Source: GCA-2687025 sp964473525
GTDB taxonomy: Bacteria > Poribacteria > WGA-4E > GCA-2687025
Reading direction: 5' to 3'
NCBI GenBank assembly: GCA_964473525.1
Contig: CAYYPK010000001.1
Location: 295,401-359,400, forward strand
DNA length: 64,000 bases
Positions within the stretch are counted from its first letter, which is position 1. Each line of letters starts with the position of its first letter. The notes under the pieces were generated by a model, which was given only the letters and a program-made list of their open reading frames with translations, searched no databases and was not told where the DNA came from. Positions 9,244-17,926 of this stretch are shown here, piece by piece. The translations under genes were made by a program, and so were the position numbers.

Positions 9244-10001
9244 AGACCAGATATATCTCTCGCGGCAACACCGCATGGGCGCTGGCCCTCGCCGGGGTCG
9301 GCCTCGCTTGGGCGCTGCTGGCGCAGACGCCCGCGCGCGCGGAACTCATCATGAAAGACGACTTCGAGGGCAAGTTCGACATCGACAAGTGGGCGCCGAA
9401 GGACTCCTGGTCCATCGACGGTGGCGTGCTGAACATCAACAGGCAAGCGGGCGACGGCAACGGCGCGGACGACTTCGGCTACGGCGTGCCCGTGTTCACG
9501 GACTTCGGGCTACGCCTCGACTTCCGACTCAAGTCGGAGCCGCAGGCCAGCAAGATGGAGATCCTCGTCCGCGCAACCGAGTTTCGCTTCTACCAGCTCA
9601 TCATCACGCCCGCGAATGGGTTCGGGCGGAAGAACAGCGCGCGATGGTACCGCCGGGAAGGCGACGACCGCGGGACGTGGAAGGAATACGCCGAGCACCG
9701 CGCCGAACTGCCCATCACCGTGACAACGGATGTCTGGTACTCCCTCGGGCTGCTCGGTGAGGGCTTCGACTTCGAGGCGCACGTCAAGGAGCGGGGCTCC
9801 CTCGACGGCCTGTTCATTAGTGGGTGGACCGACACGGACGAACTGCACCCCGAGGGAACGATCGGCATCCACACAAACCAGGGCCAGAACTACGAGATCG
9901 ACAACGTGTTCCTCTACGACAATCCCGCCGATCTACAGGGATTCCTGCCCGTAGAAGCGGGCGGGAAGGCAGCCCTCGCGTGGGCGACGCTGAAGCGGTA
10001 G
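9240..10001 (+). CDS. secreted concanavalin-like/DUF1080-like protein with tag
   Basis: A 253-residue protein starting at GTG 9240, supported by CAGGAG eight bases upstream and by the GTGA overlap with the previous stop. The signal peptide (VKTRYISRGN, then ALALAGVGLAWALL, cleavage after PARA) fits this start. The mature part opens with DDFEGKFDIDKW and contains LRLDFRLKSE and the late GTIGIHTNQGQNYEIDNVFLYD. That is the usual form of a jelly-roll laminin-G/concanavalin-like domain of the DUF1080 type found in secreted sugar-binding or sugar-hydrolysing proteins; no catalytic residues are evident. It ends with LPVEAGGKAALAWATLKR, the shared tag. Translation is probably coupled to the preceding gene. 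Confidence 0.7.
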   Translation: MKTRYISRGNTAWALALAGVGLAWALLAQTPARAELIMKDDFEGKFDIDKWAPKDSWSIDGGVLNINRQAGDGNGADDFGYGVPVFTDFGLRLDFRLKSEPQASKMEILVRATEFRFYQLIITPANGFGRKNSARWYRREGDDRGTWKEYAEHRAELPITVTTDVWYSLGLLGEGFDFEAHVKERGSLDGLFISGWTDTDELHPEGTIGIHTNQGQNYEIDNVFLYDNPADLQGFLPVEAGGKAALAWATLKR

Positions 10002-10028
10002 CCGCGGGTACACGTACGGACTGCGACT

Positions 10029-10064
10029 GACGGCCTGTGCCTCCATCGTGAGCCACGGGCCGTC
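10029..10064 (+). terminator. 11-bp hairpin after the tagged secreted gene
   Basis: GACGGCCTGTG (10029-10039) pairs with CACGGGCCGTC (10054-10064), one pair being a G:U wobble, 27 bases past the stop at 10001. The following TCTTCGCG is only weakly U-rich. Confidence 0.5.
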
Positions 10065-10145
10065 TTCGCGTCTGCGTTGTCGGTTCTGGGCTCAGGACGG
10101 TACACTCGCAACGAGTACGGCAACCGAAATTGTGGAGACACAACG

Positions 10146-10937
10146 ATACACGAGAAGATACTGGCGGCCTCAAGCGTGCTAGGACTTGCCGCGGCGGTGG
10201 CGCTAACCGCCTCCTCCGCGACCCTCTTCCATGATGACTTCGAGGGCGCCAACCTCGACGACATATGGCTATTCGAGCACGGGCAGGCTGGCGCTGGCGC
10301 CGGGCCGCCAGAGTGGGTCCATGAGAACGGAACCCTGAGCCAGATCCAGCCCGTGCCAGGCGACCCGACGTATGCCCTCATTCAGGGCGATGGCTGGCCG
10401 GACAACTACGGCGTGGTCGCTAAGGTGCGCATTGATGACTGGCAGGACCACGACCGCTCCCGCGCAGGCGTGGGCATGTGGATCGACGAAAGCGACAACT
10501 ACGGCGGCTACACGTGGCTCATCCACGAGCGCCTTACGGCCACGAACATGGAGTTCCTGAACGACCTGCGTGGTTGGGCGAACCAGGAGGAGAGCTACGA
10601 GGGAACCGTGGGCGAGTGGTACTGGGTGAAGGCGTTCATCGATATCGACGCTGGGGAACTCTACGGCAAGATCTGGGACGCCGAGGAAGGCGACCACGAC
10701 CCCTCAGCAACAGACGAGCCCGCCGACTGGCTCGGTGTGCGCAACTACGGCGACTTCGGCGCCGTGCGCCTGCCGACATCACTTGCTGGTCTCAACGGCG
10801 GAGCCGGTACGGGCGCTGGCCACTCCACCGCGTCGTTTGACGATGTCTTCGTCTTCGACGCGGGCGGGCCCGACCCGCTAGCTGTGGACGCCAACGGCAA
10901 GGCTGCCACGACGTGGGGAGCCATCAAGTCGCGCTAG
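10146..10937 (+). CDS. secreted concanavalin-like protein with tag; start codon apparently ATA
   Basis: A protein of about 263 residues. The frame has no ATG upstream; it is open from a TTG at 10077, but that would put about 23 polar residues before the signal peptide. TGTGGAGA at 10131-10138 sits at ribosome-binding distance from ATA at 10146, and reading from there gives a compact signal peptide (HEK, then ILAASSVLGLAAAVALTASSA). So the start is either a rare AUA or an ATG altered in this strain or assembly. The mature part begins FHDDFEGANLDDIW and has a strand-rich body with DRSRAGVGMWID and a late STASFDDVFVFD, the same jelly-roll pattern as its upstream neighbour. It ends LAVDANGKAATTWGAIKSR, the shared tag. 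Confidence 0.65.
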   Translation: MHEKILAASSVLGLAAAVALTASSATLFHDDFEGANLDDIWLFEHGQAGAGAGPPEWVHENGTLSQIQPVPGDPTYALIQGDGWPDNYGVVAKVRIDDWQDHDRSRAGVGMWIDESDNYGGYTWLIHERLTATNMEFLNDLRGWANQEESYEGTVGEWYWVKAFIDIDAGELYGKIWDAEEGDHDPSATDEPADWLGVRNYGDFGAVRLPTSLAGLNGGAGTGAGHSTASFDDVFVFDAGGPDPLAVDANGKAATTWGAIKSR

Positions 10938-10957
10938 TCGCGCCGATCTCCTATGCA

Positions 10958-10990
10958 AACGCGCGGCGGCCTGCCAGGTCGCCGCGCGTT
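10958..10990. terminator. perfect 11-bp hairpin between two convergent tagged genes
   Basis: AACGCGCGGCG (10958-10968) pairs perfectly with CGCCGCGCGTT (10980-10990) around an 11-base loop. It lies 20 bases after the stop at 10937 and 28 bases beyond the end of the minus-strand LamG gene at 11018, so it can serve both. Confidence 0.55.
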
Positions 10991-11017
10991 CGCGTTCCCA
11001 GGCTCGAATCCGTCGTG

Positions 11018-11818
11018 TTAAGGGCGCTTGAGCGTCGCCCATCGCGTGGCCAGCTTGCCGCCCGGTTCGACGGACAGCGCCTCCGTCATCAGCCCGGCCA
11101 GCTCGTCCTCGGTGAGGGCGTAGTTCGCGATGGCCAGGTCGTCCACGGAGCCCACGAAGAACCGCGGGCAGCACGCGTTGTCCTCGCCACCGACGCGGAG
11201 CGTCTTCGCAGGGGTAGAGCGTCCAGGCCCCTTCTGATCGATCTCGTCAGGATCCTGCTCGCCGTTGACGTAGAAGCGGATCGTCGAGCCGTCCCAGACC
11301 ACGGCGACGTGTGTCCATTCTCCCGCTGGAACCGTCACCCCTGAGATGTGGTAGCCCGGAGCGCCCGTGTCGTAGAGGTAGTACGCCAGTCCAGCCTGCG
11401 GCGGCTCGATCTGGAGGTAGTAGGTGTTCTTGAAGTAGATTGTGCCTTTGTTCGCGTCGCCGGCCGCCGGTAGGCCGTCCAGCTTGACCCACGCCGCCAG
11501 GGTGAGCTCCTCGGTGATGTCCAGATCGTCGTCTCCCGCGAACTCGATGTACTGCGCATCGCCCTGGACTCCCGCGAGCGCGACGCCGCCCTCCGACACG
11601 CCATCGGTCCACTCCACGTCACCGACGAATTCCCCGACCGGCCCGTCGCCGCCAGCTTCGGCGACCTCCGCGCCGGAGCCCTCGTCGAGATGCCAGATGT
11701 AGAGTTGCTTGCCCTTCTCGCCCACGTCGCCGGCTGCGGCGTAGGCCGCGACCTCAGCGAACGTAAAGACCGTTCCCATCGCCAGCATCATCAGCCACAC
11801 GCGCATCACACTGCTCAT
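11018..11818 (-). CDS. secreted LamG-domain protein with tag
   Basis: A 266-residue secreted protein with one laminin-G-like/concanavalin domain. The ATG at 11818 is preceded by AAGGAGA at proper distance and begins a signal peptide (MSSVMRVWLMMLAMGTVF, cleavage near AYA). The LamG hallmarks are YIWHLDEGSG near the N terminus, ELTLAAWVKLDG in the middle, then VPAGEWTHVAVVWDGSTIRFYVNGE and FVGSVDDLAIANYALTEDE. Such domains bind glycans or calcium and are common in secreted proteins of this kind of genome. It ends LSVEPGGKLATRWATLKRP, the shared tag. It is transcribed convergently with the previous gene and shares the hairpin at 10958-10990. Confidence 0.8.
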   Translation of the reverse strand: MSSVMRVWLMMLAMGTVFTFAEVAAYAAAGDVGEKGKQLYIWHLDEGSGAEVAEAGGDGPVGEFVGDVEWTDGVSEGGVALAGVQGDAQYIEFAGDDDLDITEELTLAAWVKLDGLPAAGDANKGTIYFKNTYYLQIEPPQAGLAYYLYDTGAPGYHISGVTVPAGEWTHVAVVWDGSTIRFYVNGEQDPDEIDQKGPGRSTPAKTLRVGGEDNACCPRFFVGSVDDLAIANYALTEDELAGLMTEALSVEPGGKLATRWATLKRP

Positions 11819-12194
11819 GGCGGCGTCTCCTTTCCGATTGTGGCGGCTCCGACCGCGTGGTCCCACGGCCGGATCGTAGGGCCACGGAGGCTAGTCGGCA
11901 AGCTCGGAGGCGTGGGTGGGTGTGTTCGCGGAGCGTTGGTAGCGCAACGCCGGGCCGCTCGGCCAGGTTGTCATGCTGAAGAGCCGAAGGCGACGAAGCA
12001 TCTCGGGGTATGTGGACGCCCGAGTCGCAGGGGACGCTCGCCCTGAATGTGGTGTCCTTGCCACGGAGGAGATGCTTCGCCTCCGGCTCAGCATGACATG
12101 GCGGGGCCGCGCTGCTGCACAACGTTGGTCGGCGACAACTGCTGGTGAACACAGCCGGGGTGACTCGATCCCCGCTCCGACGCGCGCGCGGCGG
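11819..12194. other. 376-base intergenic stretch holding a REP-like palindrome
   Basis: It separates the LamG gene from the end of the radical SAM gene. The open frames here have no ribosome binding sites and no protein-like composition. It contains the leader of the LamG gene and the inverted repeat at 11969-12098. Confidence 0.5.
11969..12098. repeat. REP-like inverted repeat element
   Basis: Two arms starting with TGTCATGCTGA and ending in GAAGCATCTC face each other (11969-12004 and 12069-12098). The arms are near-identical except for three extra bases in the left one. The form TGTCAT-CTGAG-..-GAAG-ATCTC is a palindrome I know to be dispersed in many bacterial genomes (REP/MITE-like). Only one pair is present in this window, and there is no transposase nearby. 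Confidence 0.6.
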
Positions 12195-13232
12195 TCAGAC
12201 GGGGTCGTATATCTCGGCGGGGCCAAACGTCTTCGGGTAGAGGGGCCGGAGGAACTTGCGAGTCTCCCAGCACATCGCGCACTTCTGTGGGTAGGCGCCG
12301 GGCGGCTCGTATCCGTGGGACCGCGCAAGTTGCAGGTAGGCGTACGGGCCTTCCTCGTACGCCATGCGCACGAGTTCGTCGTCGGTGTGAAACCCACGCT
12401 GCATCCACTCGACCAGCGGCTTCTCGTGGGCGTCGCCGATGACGATGCCACAGCACGTCTGGATGTTCCCGTACGGGTCGATGTGGATTTCCCACATGGA
12501 GTCGGCGTCGAACTCCGACCGGCAATTGCGCGTCTTGTTGGCGCCGTGCCACAACTCGTCGTCCGCCAGGTCGGCTAGCGGCCGGTCTGGCGAGGCTGAC
12601 GCCAGGTCCTCACCCGCTCTGCCGACGAATCGCGGCGGGTGTTCGCGGCTGTATTGGGCGACGCGCTCTGGGTCGCGGCCTATCTCACGGTACTCCTGCA
12701 GGCGTTCGAGGGAGACGTTCGCCGCAGCGACGTTCTCCTCCCCCATCATCTTCACTGCCCATCGGTACGCGCGTTCACGTCGCTCGGGTGGCACGAAGCG
12801 TTGGTGGTAGGGGTCCGCGCTGATGAGCACGCCCGAGACGCCGACATCCATCATCTCGGCGTAGCGCGTCTCGGCGATCTCCTCGCTCTTGCACCAGGAG
12901 GCGTTGGTCTCGATGAAATGCGGAGCCGCGCCTATGTCGTTCGCCGCGCGGCATATCGCCATCATCTCGTCGTAGTACATCATCGCCTCACCGCCCGCGA
13001 TGTGGATGCAGCGATCCGTCTCGCGCAGTTGCCGCATGAACTCCACGCCGTCCTCGAAGCTGACGCAGACGTCCGGCCTCTTGGGACTACAGTTGAACAG
13101 GCAGTGCTGGCAGGCGATGGTGCAGCGATAGGTGAAGAGGAGACTCGCCACGTGCTTAAGCCCTATCGCCTGACCGACGCCGACCTCCGCCACGACCTCG
13201 TCCACCGGGCGATCACGCATTTCGACGGTCAC
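12195..13232 (-). CDS. radical SAM protein associated with the glycyl radical enzyme
   Basis: A 345-residue radical SAM enzyme; GTG at 13232 is taken as start because GGGGAGGAATC lies just upstream. C37, C41 and C44 (RCTIACQHC) bind the SAM iron-sulfur cluster. The motif GGEAMMYY is the GGE motif, and later IETNASW and GVLISADPYHQRF give the usual barrel strands. A C-terminal Cys-rich part (TCCGIVIG and CAMCWETRK) suggests an auxiliary cluster, as in SPASM/twitch proteins. It is last in an operon with a glycyl radical activase and a glycyl radical enzyme. It could modify the enzyme or a peptide, or act on the same substrate path; its substrate cannot be read from sequence. Confidence 0.75.
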   Translation of the reverse strand: MTVEMRDRPVDEVVAEVGVGQAIGLKHVASLLFTYRCTIACQHCLFNCSPKRPDVCVSFEDGVEFMRQLRETDRCIHIAGGEAMMYYDEMMAICRAANDIGAAPHFIETNASWCKSEEIAETRYAEMMDVGVSGVLISADPYHQRFVPPERRERAYRWAVKMMGEENVAAANVSLERLQEYREIGRDPERVAQYSREHPPRFVGRAGEDLASASPDRPLADLADDELWHGANKTRNCRSEFDADSMWEIHIDPYGNIQTCCGIVIGDAHEKPLVEWMQRGFHTDDELVRMAYEEGPYAYLQLARSHGYEPPGAYPQKCAMCWETRKFLRPLYPKTFGPAEIYDPV

Positions 13233-13263
13233 GACGATTCCTCCCCGCGCGTTGCTAGGACCG

Positions 13264-14202
13264 TCACGCTCGGACGACTTCCAGCCCATCCTCGCGTAGC
13301 AGGTGTTCCAGGAAGTCCATCTCGTCTGGCGACTGCCGCTTCACCCCCGCCAAAGGGTACTCACGCTGTAGCCACGAGTATTTCCCACTCGCCGTGGGAT
13401 TGAACGGCAGCAGGCTGATGCGGCTGACGTCCGCCGCGCGGGCATGACGTCCAATGCCGCGTATCGTGTCCGGCGATCCATTGCAGCCGGGTATGACCGG
13501 CACGCGCACGATCACCTCGGCGTCCATCTCGCGCAGCTGCCGTAGGTTCTCGAGGATTGGCTCCAATGACACGCCCGTGTATTCGCGGTGCGCGTCCTCG
13601 TGGGCGTGCTTGACGTCGAAGAGGAACAGATCGGTGACGGCGGCCATCTGGCGTAGACGGCGCCATGGCGTCATTCCGGTGGTTTCGACGGCCGTGTGGA
13701 TGCCACTCGCGTCGCACAGCGCGAGGACCGCGCTGGCGAATTCCCACTGGAGGGTTGGTTCGCCACCCGTGAGCGTGATGCCGCCGCCAGACCGCGAGAA
13801 GAACGGCGCGAGACGAGTGGCGCGGTCCGCGATATCGCCAGCGGTAGTCGCGCCGCCCTTCATCTCCAGCGCGCCGTGGTCACACGCGTCGATGCACGCC
13901 TCGCAACGGAGGCAGGCGTCGCGGTCCAGGTGACTGGGGAGCGACGGCACGATACTGCGGAGATCGATGGGGCAGGCGGCTACGCACGCGCCACACGCCT
14001 GACAGCGCGACTCGTAGCGCACTACCTCGGGCTCGCGTCGGACGGACTCAGGGCTGTGACACCACACGCACCTCAGCGGGCACCCCTTGAGATAGACCAT
14101 CATGCGCAGGCCGGGGCCGTCGTGCGTCGCCGTCTCGTCGATGTCGAATACCGTGCCTTCGACGCGTCTCAGCCGCTCCAGCCCGCCACCGTCGCTCGCC
14201 AT
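13264..14202 (-). CDS. glycyl radical enzyme activase
   Basis: A 312-residue radical SAM activase that installs the glycyl radical on its partner enzyme, encoded 10 bases upstream. C41, C45 and C48 (GCPLRCVWC) form the SAM cluster site. Two ferredoxin-type clusters follow at C67-C70-C73-C77 (CQACGACVAACP) and C97-C100-C103-C107, the standard insert of the larger glycyl radical activases such as those of glycerol dehydratase or hydroxyphenylacetate decarboxylase. GGEPTLQ, VETTGMTPW and LLPFNPTASGKY are further family signatures. The ATG at 14202 is preceded by AAGGGTGG and spaced for coupling. Confidence in class is high; the substrate class is set by the partner. Confidence 0.9.
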   Translation of the reverse strand: MASDGGGLERLRRVEGTVFDIDETATHDGPGLRMMVYLKGCPLRCVWCHSPESVRREPEVVRYESRCQACGACVAACPIDLRSIVPSLPSHLDRDACLRCEACIDACDHGALEMKGGATTAGDIADRATRLAPFFSRSGGGITLTGGEPTLQWEFASAVLALCDASGIHTAVETTGMTPWRRLRQMAAVTDLFLFDVKHAHEDAHREYTGVSLEPILENLRQLREMDAEVIVRVPVIPGCNGSPDTIRGIGRHARAADVSRISLLPFNPTASGKYSWLQREYPLAGVKRQSPDEMDFLEHLLREDGLEVVRA

Positions 14203-14212
14203 GCAGCCACCC

Positions 14213-16375
14213 TTACAGCTCGAGTTCGGTTCGCTCAATGACCTCATCCTGCGCGTCACGCGGCAACAGTGTGAACGGCACAAGATACCCTCCTATGCGC
14301 ACGAACAGGTCGGCGAAGTCGTCGGGCGTCTCCTGCGCCGCGCGCATCACGTCGGCGCCGACGACGTTCACCTGCATCTGGTAGATGCCAAGGTCGAACG
14401 CTGCTTCGAGGAGACCCTTGAGCCTGTCGATACCCTCATCGGACGCCAGGGCGTTGGCTGCGAAGCGGACGTTAAACGTCATGCCGCCAAGGCCACGGCT
14501 GTGGTCCAGCTCCGAGGCGGAAAGCAGCATGGATGGCGTGCCCTTTAGCGCAACTCCCGTGCACGGCGCAAGCGAATTCGCCAACGGGCTGCCGGCGTGG
14601 CGGCCGTCAGGGGTGGCCGGCGTGTCGCGACCAAAGCCGATCCACACGGTCCAGCCGAGGAAGCCGGGGAAGACCGGCCCGCCGAAGCGGTTGCGGTGCT
14701 TCTCCAAGCCCGTGCACCAGGCGCCCGCGACTTCCGCGAACAGCGCGTTGATCCAGTCTGTGTCGTTGCCGTACTTCGGACACTCCTTGAGGATGGCGGC
14801 TTGTAGTTCGCCGTTGTCTTCGAAGTCGGCGCTGACGGCTTGCCGGAAGTCGTCGACGGAGAAGCGTCCCTGCTCCTCCACCAGCGTGCGCACCGCGACG
14901 AGACCGTCCACCACGTTGGAGACTCCCACAGCCTCAGGCTGCAAGAAGTTGTACTCCGCGCCGCCGGAGGAGATGTCGTTGCCCGCTCCGAGGCAGTCCT
15001 GGATGAAGCAGGAGAGCAGCGGGAAGGGCCGGTGCAGCTCCTCGTAATACTGGTCGCGGAGCCCGGTCGCTACGGCCTGCTCCGTGGCGTGTTCGAGCTG
15101 TGCCAGGAAGGACGCCTTGAGCTCCTCGTACGTCTCCGGCGAGCCCGTGCTTGGCCGGTCCTGCGCGCCCGTCACCGGGTGCTTGCCGTCGAACATCGCG
15201 TACAGCAGGCACATCGGGATGTTGACGTACGGCCACGCCACCCACGGGTTCGTGCGGCCCATCACGGATGTCTCCGTGCACGTGCTAGGGAGGTGGTCCA
15301 CGGCGTGTTCCGGCGCGACTCCGTGTCGCACCAGTCCACGTGCAATGACGTCGCTGTGGAAGAACGACGGCTGGCCTTTGCCGTTCCGCAGCAGAGCTAC
15401 GCACCGACGCACGAACTCGGGGTCGATGTCGGGGTGCCACGACACGTCGACGCCCGGGAAGTACATGCCCAAGCGGCCTGCGGAATCGAGCAGTTCGTAG
15501 GACAGCTCGTTCGTGGCGTCCGACCCGTCCGGCTTGCGGCCGCCGAGGACCATGATGAGCGCGCTCATGCTGGGACCGTCGAATTCGTTGCATTTGATGG
15601 CGAATTGGTCGAGCAGCTCGCGCAGACGTTCGTCGGGCAGGACACCGGCCGCCCGGTCTCGCTCATAGTATGGGTGTAGGTACTGATCCAGCCGACCGGG
15701 GCCAAAGCAATGATGCGACACGCCCGCCTCGACCGCCACGGCGAGGAAGGTGAACCACATCAGCTGGAGCGCCTCGTGGAAGCTAGAAGCGGGCTCGGAG
15801 GCGATGCGGTCGCACATCTCGGCGGTGCGCAGGAGTTCGGCGCGCCACTCCTCGTCTTCTGCGGTCTCAGCGTCGGCGCGTGCGAGGCCCGCGTGGCGGA
15901 GGATGAGCGCCTGACACGCTTCCAACGACGTGCGGGCGGACGCGTAGAACGCCTGCCGCTCAGGTGTCGCGGAGTCTACCGGTGACAGACCTGCCGCGAG
16001 CGCGTCGATGCGCTCCAGAATCGCGCCGAGGCCCTGCCCAAGGATCGACGGGTAGTCGAGACCCATGTGTCCCTCAGACGCGCTGACCCAGTAGTTCTGC
16101 GTGCGCAGGTACGCGTTGGCGTCGTTCAGTTCCTGCTGCTCGGCCTCGTCCAGGGTCGAGCTCGGGTGCCAGCCGACAAGCAGCTCGCCCGGCCGGATGC
16201 GAATCGGCATGTTCGCGAATATGTGCGCCGTGGCGTGGGCGACGCGGCGGCCGCGATGCAGCTCGCCCTCCGTCTGGCGGAAAGACTCGGCGGCGAGCGT
16301 GTTACGTCCGTGGTAAGGACGTGCTTCTTCCAGGACTACGCGGCGCAGGTCGGTGGCGGTATCGCTGAGACTCAT
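14213..16375 (-). CDS. glycyl radical enzyme (pyruvate formate-lyase-like) of unknown substrate
   Basis: A 720-residue protein, slightly shorter than typical family members (about 760-850). The thiyl Cys is C366 in STCTETS, followed two residues later by Glu 368; C-x-E is the arrangement of dehydratase/lyase members, although the usual preceding Gly is Thr here. The radical Gly is G696 in VRIGGYLVPF, 25 residues from the end, as expected. The N-terminal part has RIRPGELLVGWH, as in eliminating enzymes of this superfamily. Candidate reactions are dehydration or C-N/C-S elimination of small diols or amines. It is first in an operon with its activase and a second radical SAM protein. The fold requires anaerobiosis, which contrasts with O2-dependent PhyH-type genes nearby. 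Confidence 0.88.
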   Translation of the reverse strand: MSLSDTATDLRRVVLEEARPYHGRNTLAAESFRQTEGELHRGRRVAHATAHIFANMPIRIRPGELLVGWHPSSTLDEAEQQELNDANAYLRTQNYWVSASEGHMGLDYPSILGQGLGAILERIDALAAGLSPVDSATPERQAFYASARTSLEACQALILRHAGLARADAETAEDEEWRAELLRTAEMCDRIASEPASSFHEALQLMWFTFLAVAVEAGVSHHCFGPGRLDQYLHPYYERDRAAGVLPDERLRELLDQFAIKCNEFDGPSMSALIMVLGGRKPDGSDATNELSYELLDSAGRLGMYFPGVDVSWHPDIDPEFVRRCVALLRNGKGQPSFFHSDVIARGLVRHGVAPEHAVDHLPSTCTETSVMGRTNPWVAWPYVNIPMCLLYAMFDGKHPVTGAQDRPSTGSPETYEELKASFLAQLEHATEQAVATGLRDQYYEELHRPFPLLSCFIQDCLGAGNDISSGGAEYNFLQPEAVGVSNVVDGLVAVRTLVEEQGRFSVDDFRQAVSADFEDNGELQAAILKECPKYGNDTDWINALFAEVAGAWCTGLEKHRNRFGGPVFPGFLGWTVWIGFGRDTPATPDGRHAGSPLANSLAPCTGVALKGTPSMLLSASELDHSRGLGGMTFNVRFAANALASDEGIDRLKGLLEAAFDLGIYQMQVNVVGADVMRAAQETPDDFADLFVRIGGYLVPFTLLPRDAQDEVIERTELEL

Positions 16376-16558
16376 AGGCTCCCTCCTCGTCCGAAACGGC
16401 GGCGCGGTACGGCCCTACCGTATGAATGACCAACGGCGCGCGAGGCCGCAACCGGATATGCCGCCTTCAGGTTGCGGTTGCGCCGAGTGGTCCTCACAAT
16501 GCAGCGGAACGACCTGCGGATCGCCCTACCCGATGCGCAAGATTGTTAGGAGAAGCCG

Positions 16559-17281
16559 GTGAGTGGAACGCTCGAAGGTCGCGTCGCCGTAGTGGTCGGG
16601 AGCAGCAGCGGAATGGGGCGCGCCACCGCGCTCACGTTCGCAGCGCAGGGAGCCAAGGTCGTCCTCGCGTCACGGAACGAGGCCGCGCTCGAGGAGCTCG
16701 CGGCCGAGATCGGCGGCCCCACGCTCGTGTGCCCGACGGACGCGCAAGACCCAGCCGCGGCGCGGCGGATGGTCGAGACCGCCAAAGAGGCGTTCGGACG
16801 CGTCGACGTCCTCGTCTACTCGACCGGCACGAACATCCCCGACCGCAGCGTCGAGCGCCTGACGACGGACACGTGGGACATGATGATCGCAACGAACCTC
16901 AACGGCGCGTTCTACTGCACGTCGGCGGTGGTACCCATCATGCGCGACCAGGGCGACGGCACGATCATCTACATATCCAGCGCCTGCGTCCCGTTTCCCG
17001 ACACGTCCGGCGTGTCGTACCAGGCGAGCAAGCACGGCATGAAGGGACTGTCGTACGGGACGTTGAAGGAAGAGAAGGGCAACGGAATACGGACGAGCGT
17101 GGTATATCCCGGTCTGTGCGACACGCCGCTGGTGCTACAGCGTCCCGTCAAGACGCCCGACGACGTGCTGGCGCAGGCGCTGCTGCCGCAGGATGTCGCC
17201 GACGCGTGCCTCTACGTCGCGACGCTGCCGCCTCGCGCCTGCGTGCCGGAGCTTGTGCTGCTGCCCTCTGGACTGGCTTAA
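16559..17281 (+). CDS. short-chain dehydrogenase/reductase
   Basis: A 240-residue NAD(P)-dependent oxidoreductase with the classical SDR pattern: GSSSGMG cofactor loop near residue 14, the ISSAC catalytic Ser and the YQASK Tyr-Lys pair, then VVYPGLCDTPL. The usual NNAG is replaced by STGT. The start is GTG at 16559, supported by TAGGAGAAGCCG directly upstream. It is divergent from the glycyl radical operon across 183 bases that must carry both promoters, so a shared pathway is possible but not shown. The substrate is unknown. Confidence 0.85.
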   Translation: MSGTLEGRVAVVVGSSSGMGRATALTFAAQGAKVVLASRNEAALEELAAEIGGPTLVCPTDAQDPAAARRMVETAKEAFGRVDVLVYSTGTNIPDRSVERLTTDTWDMMIATNLNGAFYCTSAVVPIMRDQGDGTIIYISSACVPFPDTSGVSYQASKHGMKGLSYGTLKEEKGNGIRTSVVYPGLCDTPLVLQRPVKTPDDVLAQALLPQDVADACLYVATLPPRACVPELVLLPSGLA

Positions 17282-17434
17282 CGGGCCTCCCGCAGCGCGC
17301 TAGGCGTGCGCACGAGCCAGTTCGCGTGTACGCGGACGTCAGCGCTCGGCTACCACTTGGCCGACTGGGCGTGGTACCTCGGCCGTGGATGCAACGAATG
17401 AGCGCGCGCCGGCGCCCTGCTAGGGAGTTGACGC

Positions 17435-17926
17435 ATGCTGTGGCTGAAGCTGTTCGTGTATGGGCCCGCGTACATTGGTCTCTTCATGGTCCTTGGCCCA
17501 TGGGTGGCTCTGCGACTCGGCGGCGGGCCGATGGTACCGACCGCTGCGTGGCCGGTCGTCGCGGGCGTGCCGCTCGTCCTCGCGGCAGTAGCCATGGGCG
17601 CGCGCTGCGTGTGGGATTTCGGACACTCCGGCAAGGGAACCCCCGCGGCGTTTGACGCGCCACAGTATCAAGTCAGGACCGGTCTCTACCGCTACGTGCG
17701 CAACCCGATGTACGTCGCCACGCTCCTGGGACTGCTCGCTGAGTCCTTGGCGTACCTGTCCGTCTGGCTCCTCGGGTACACGCTCCTCGTTTGGCTGTGC
17801 TGCCACATGTTCGTGGTCTTCTACGAGGAGCCGACGCTACGCAGGAAGTTCGGCGATCCCTACAGGGCCTACTGCGCATCTGTGTCACGATGGATCCCAC
17901 GCCCGGAGGCCGCCACCCTTACGTAG
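17435..17926 (+). CDS. isoprenylcysteine carboxyl methyltransferase-like membrane methyltransferase
   Basis: A 163-residue polytopic protein with about four to five hydrophobic helices and the conserved C-terminal signature of ICMT/PEMT-type enzymes: TGLYRYVRNPMYVA, then YEEPTLRRKFGDPYRAY and W-IPR. These SAM-dependent enzymes methylate small lipids or isoprenoid-linked carboxylates in the membrane. Bacterial members are mostly uncharacterised. GGGAG lies 10 bases before the ATG. It is followed 89 bases later by the DUF6785-type gene on the same strand. Confidence 0.8.
   Translation: MLWLKLFVYGPAYIGLFMVLGPWVALRLGGGPMVPTAAWPVVAGVPLVLAAVAMGARCVWDFGHSGKGTPAAFDAPQYQVRTGLYRYVRNPMYVATLLGLLAESLAYLSVWLLGYTLLVWLCCHMFVVFYEEPTLRRKFGDPYRAYCASVSRWIPRPEAATLT

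Noticed and set aside
12780..12810. A second sigma-54 promoter starting with TGGCACG near 12787
   Set aside because: The downstream TTGC element is missing (GTTGG instead) and the site lies inside the radical SAM gene.
16376..16558. Shared operator between the glycyl radical operon and the SDR gene
   Set aside because: The divergent arrangement invites it, but I could not find a convincing palindrome or promoter pair in the 183 bases.
16426..17655. 409-codon plus-strand frame over the SDR gene
   Set aside because: Shadow of the SDR and of the intergenic sequence; no protein-like features.
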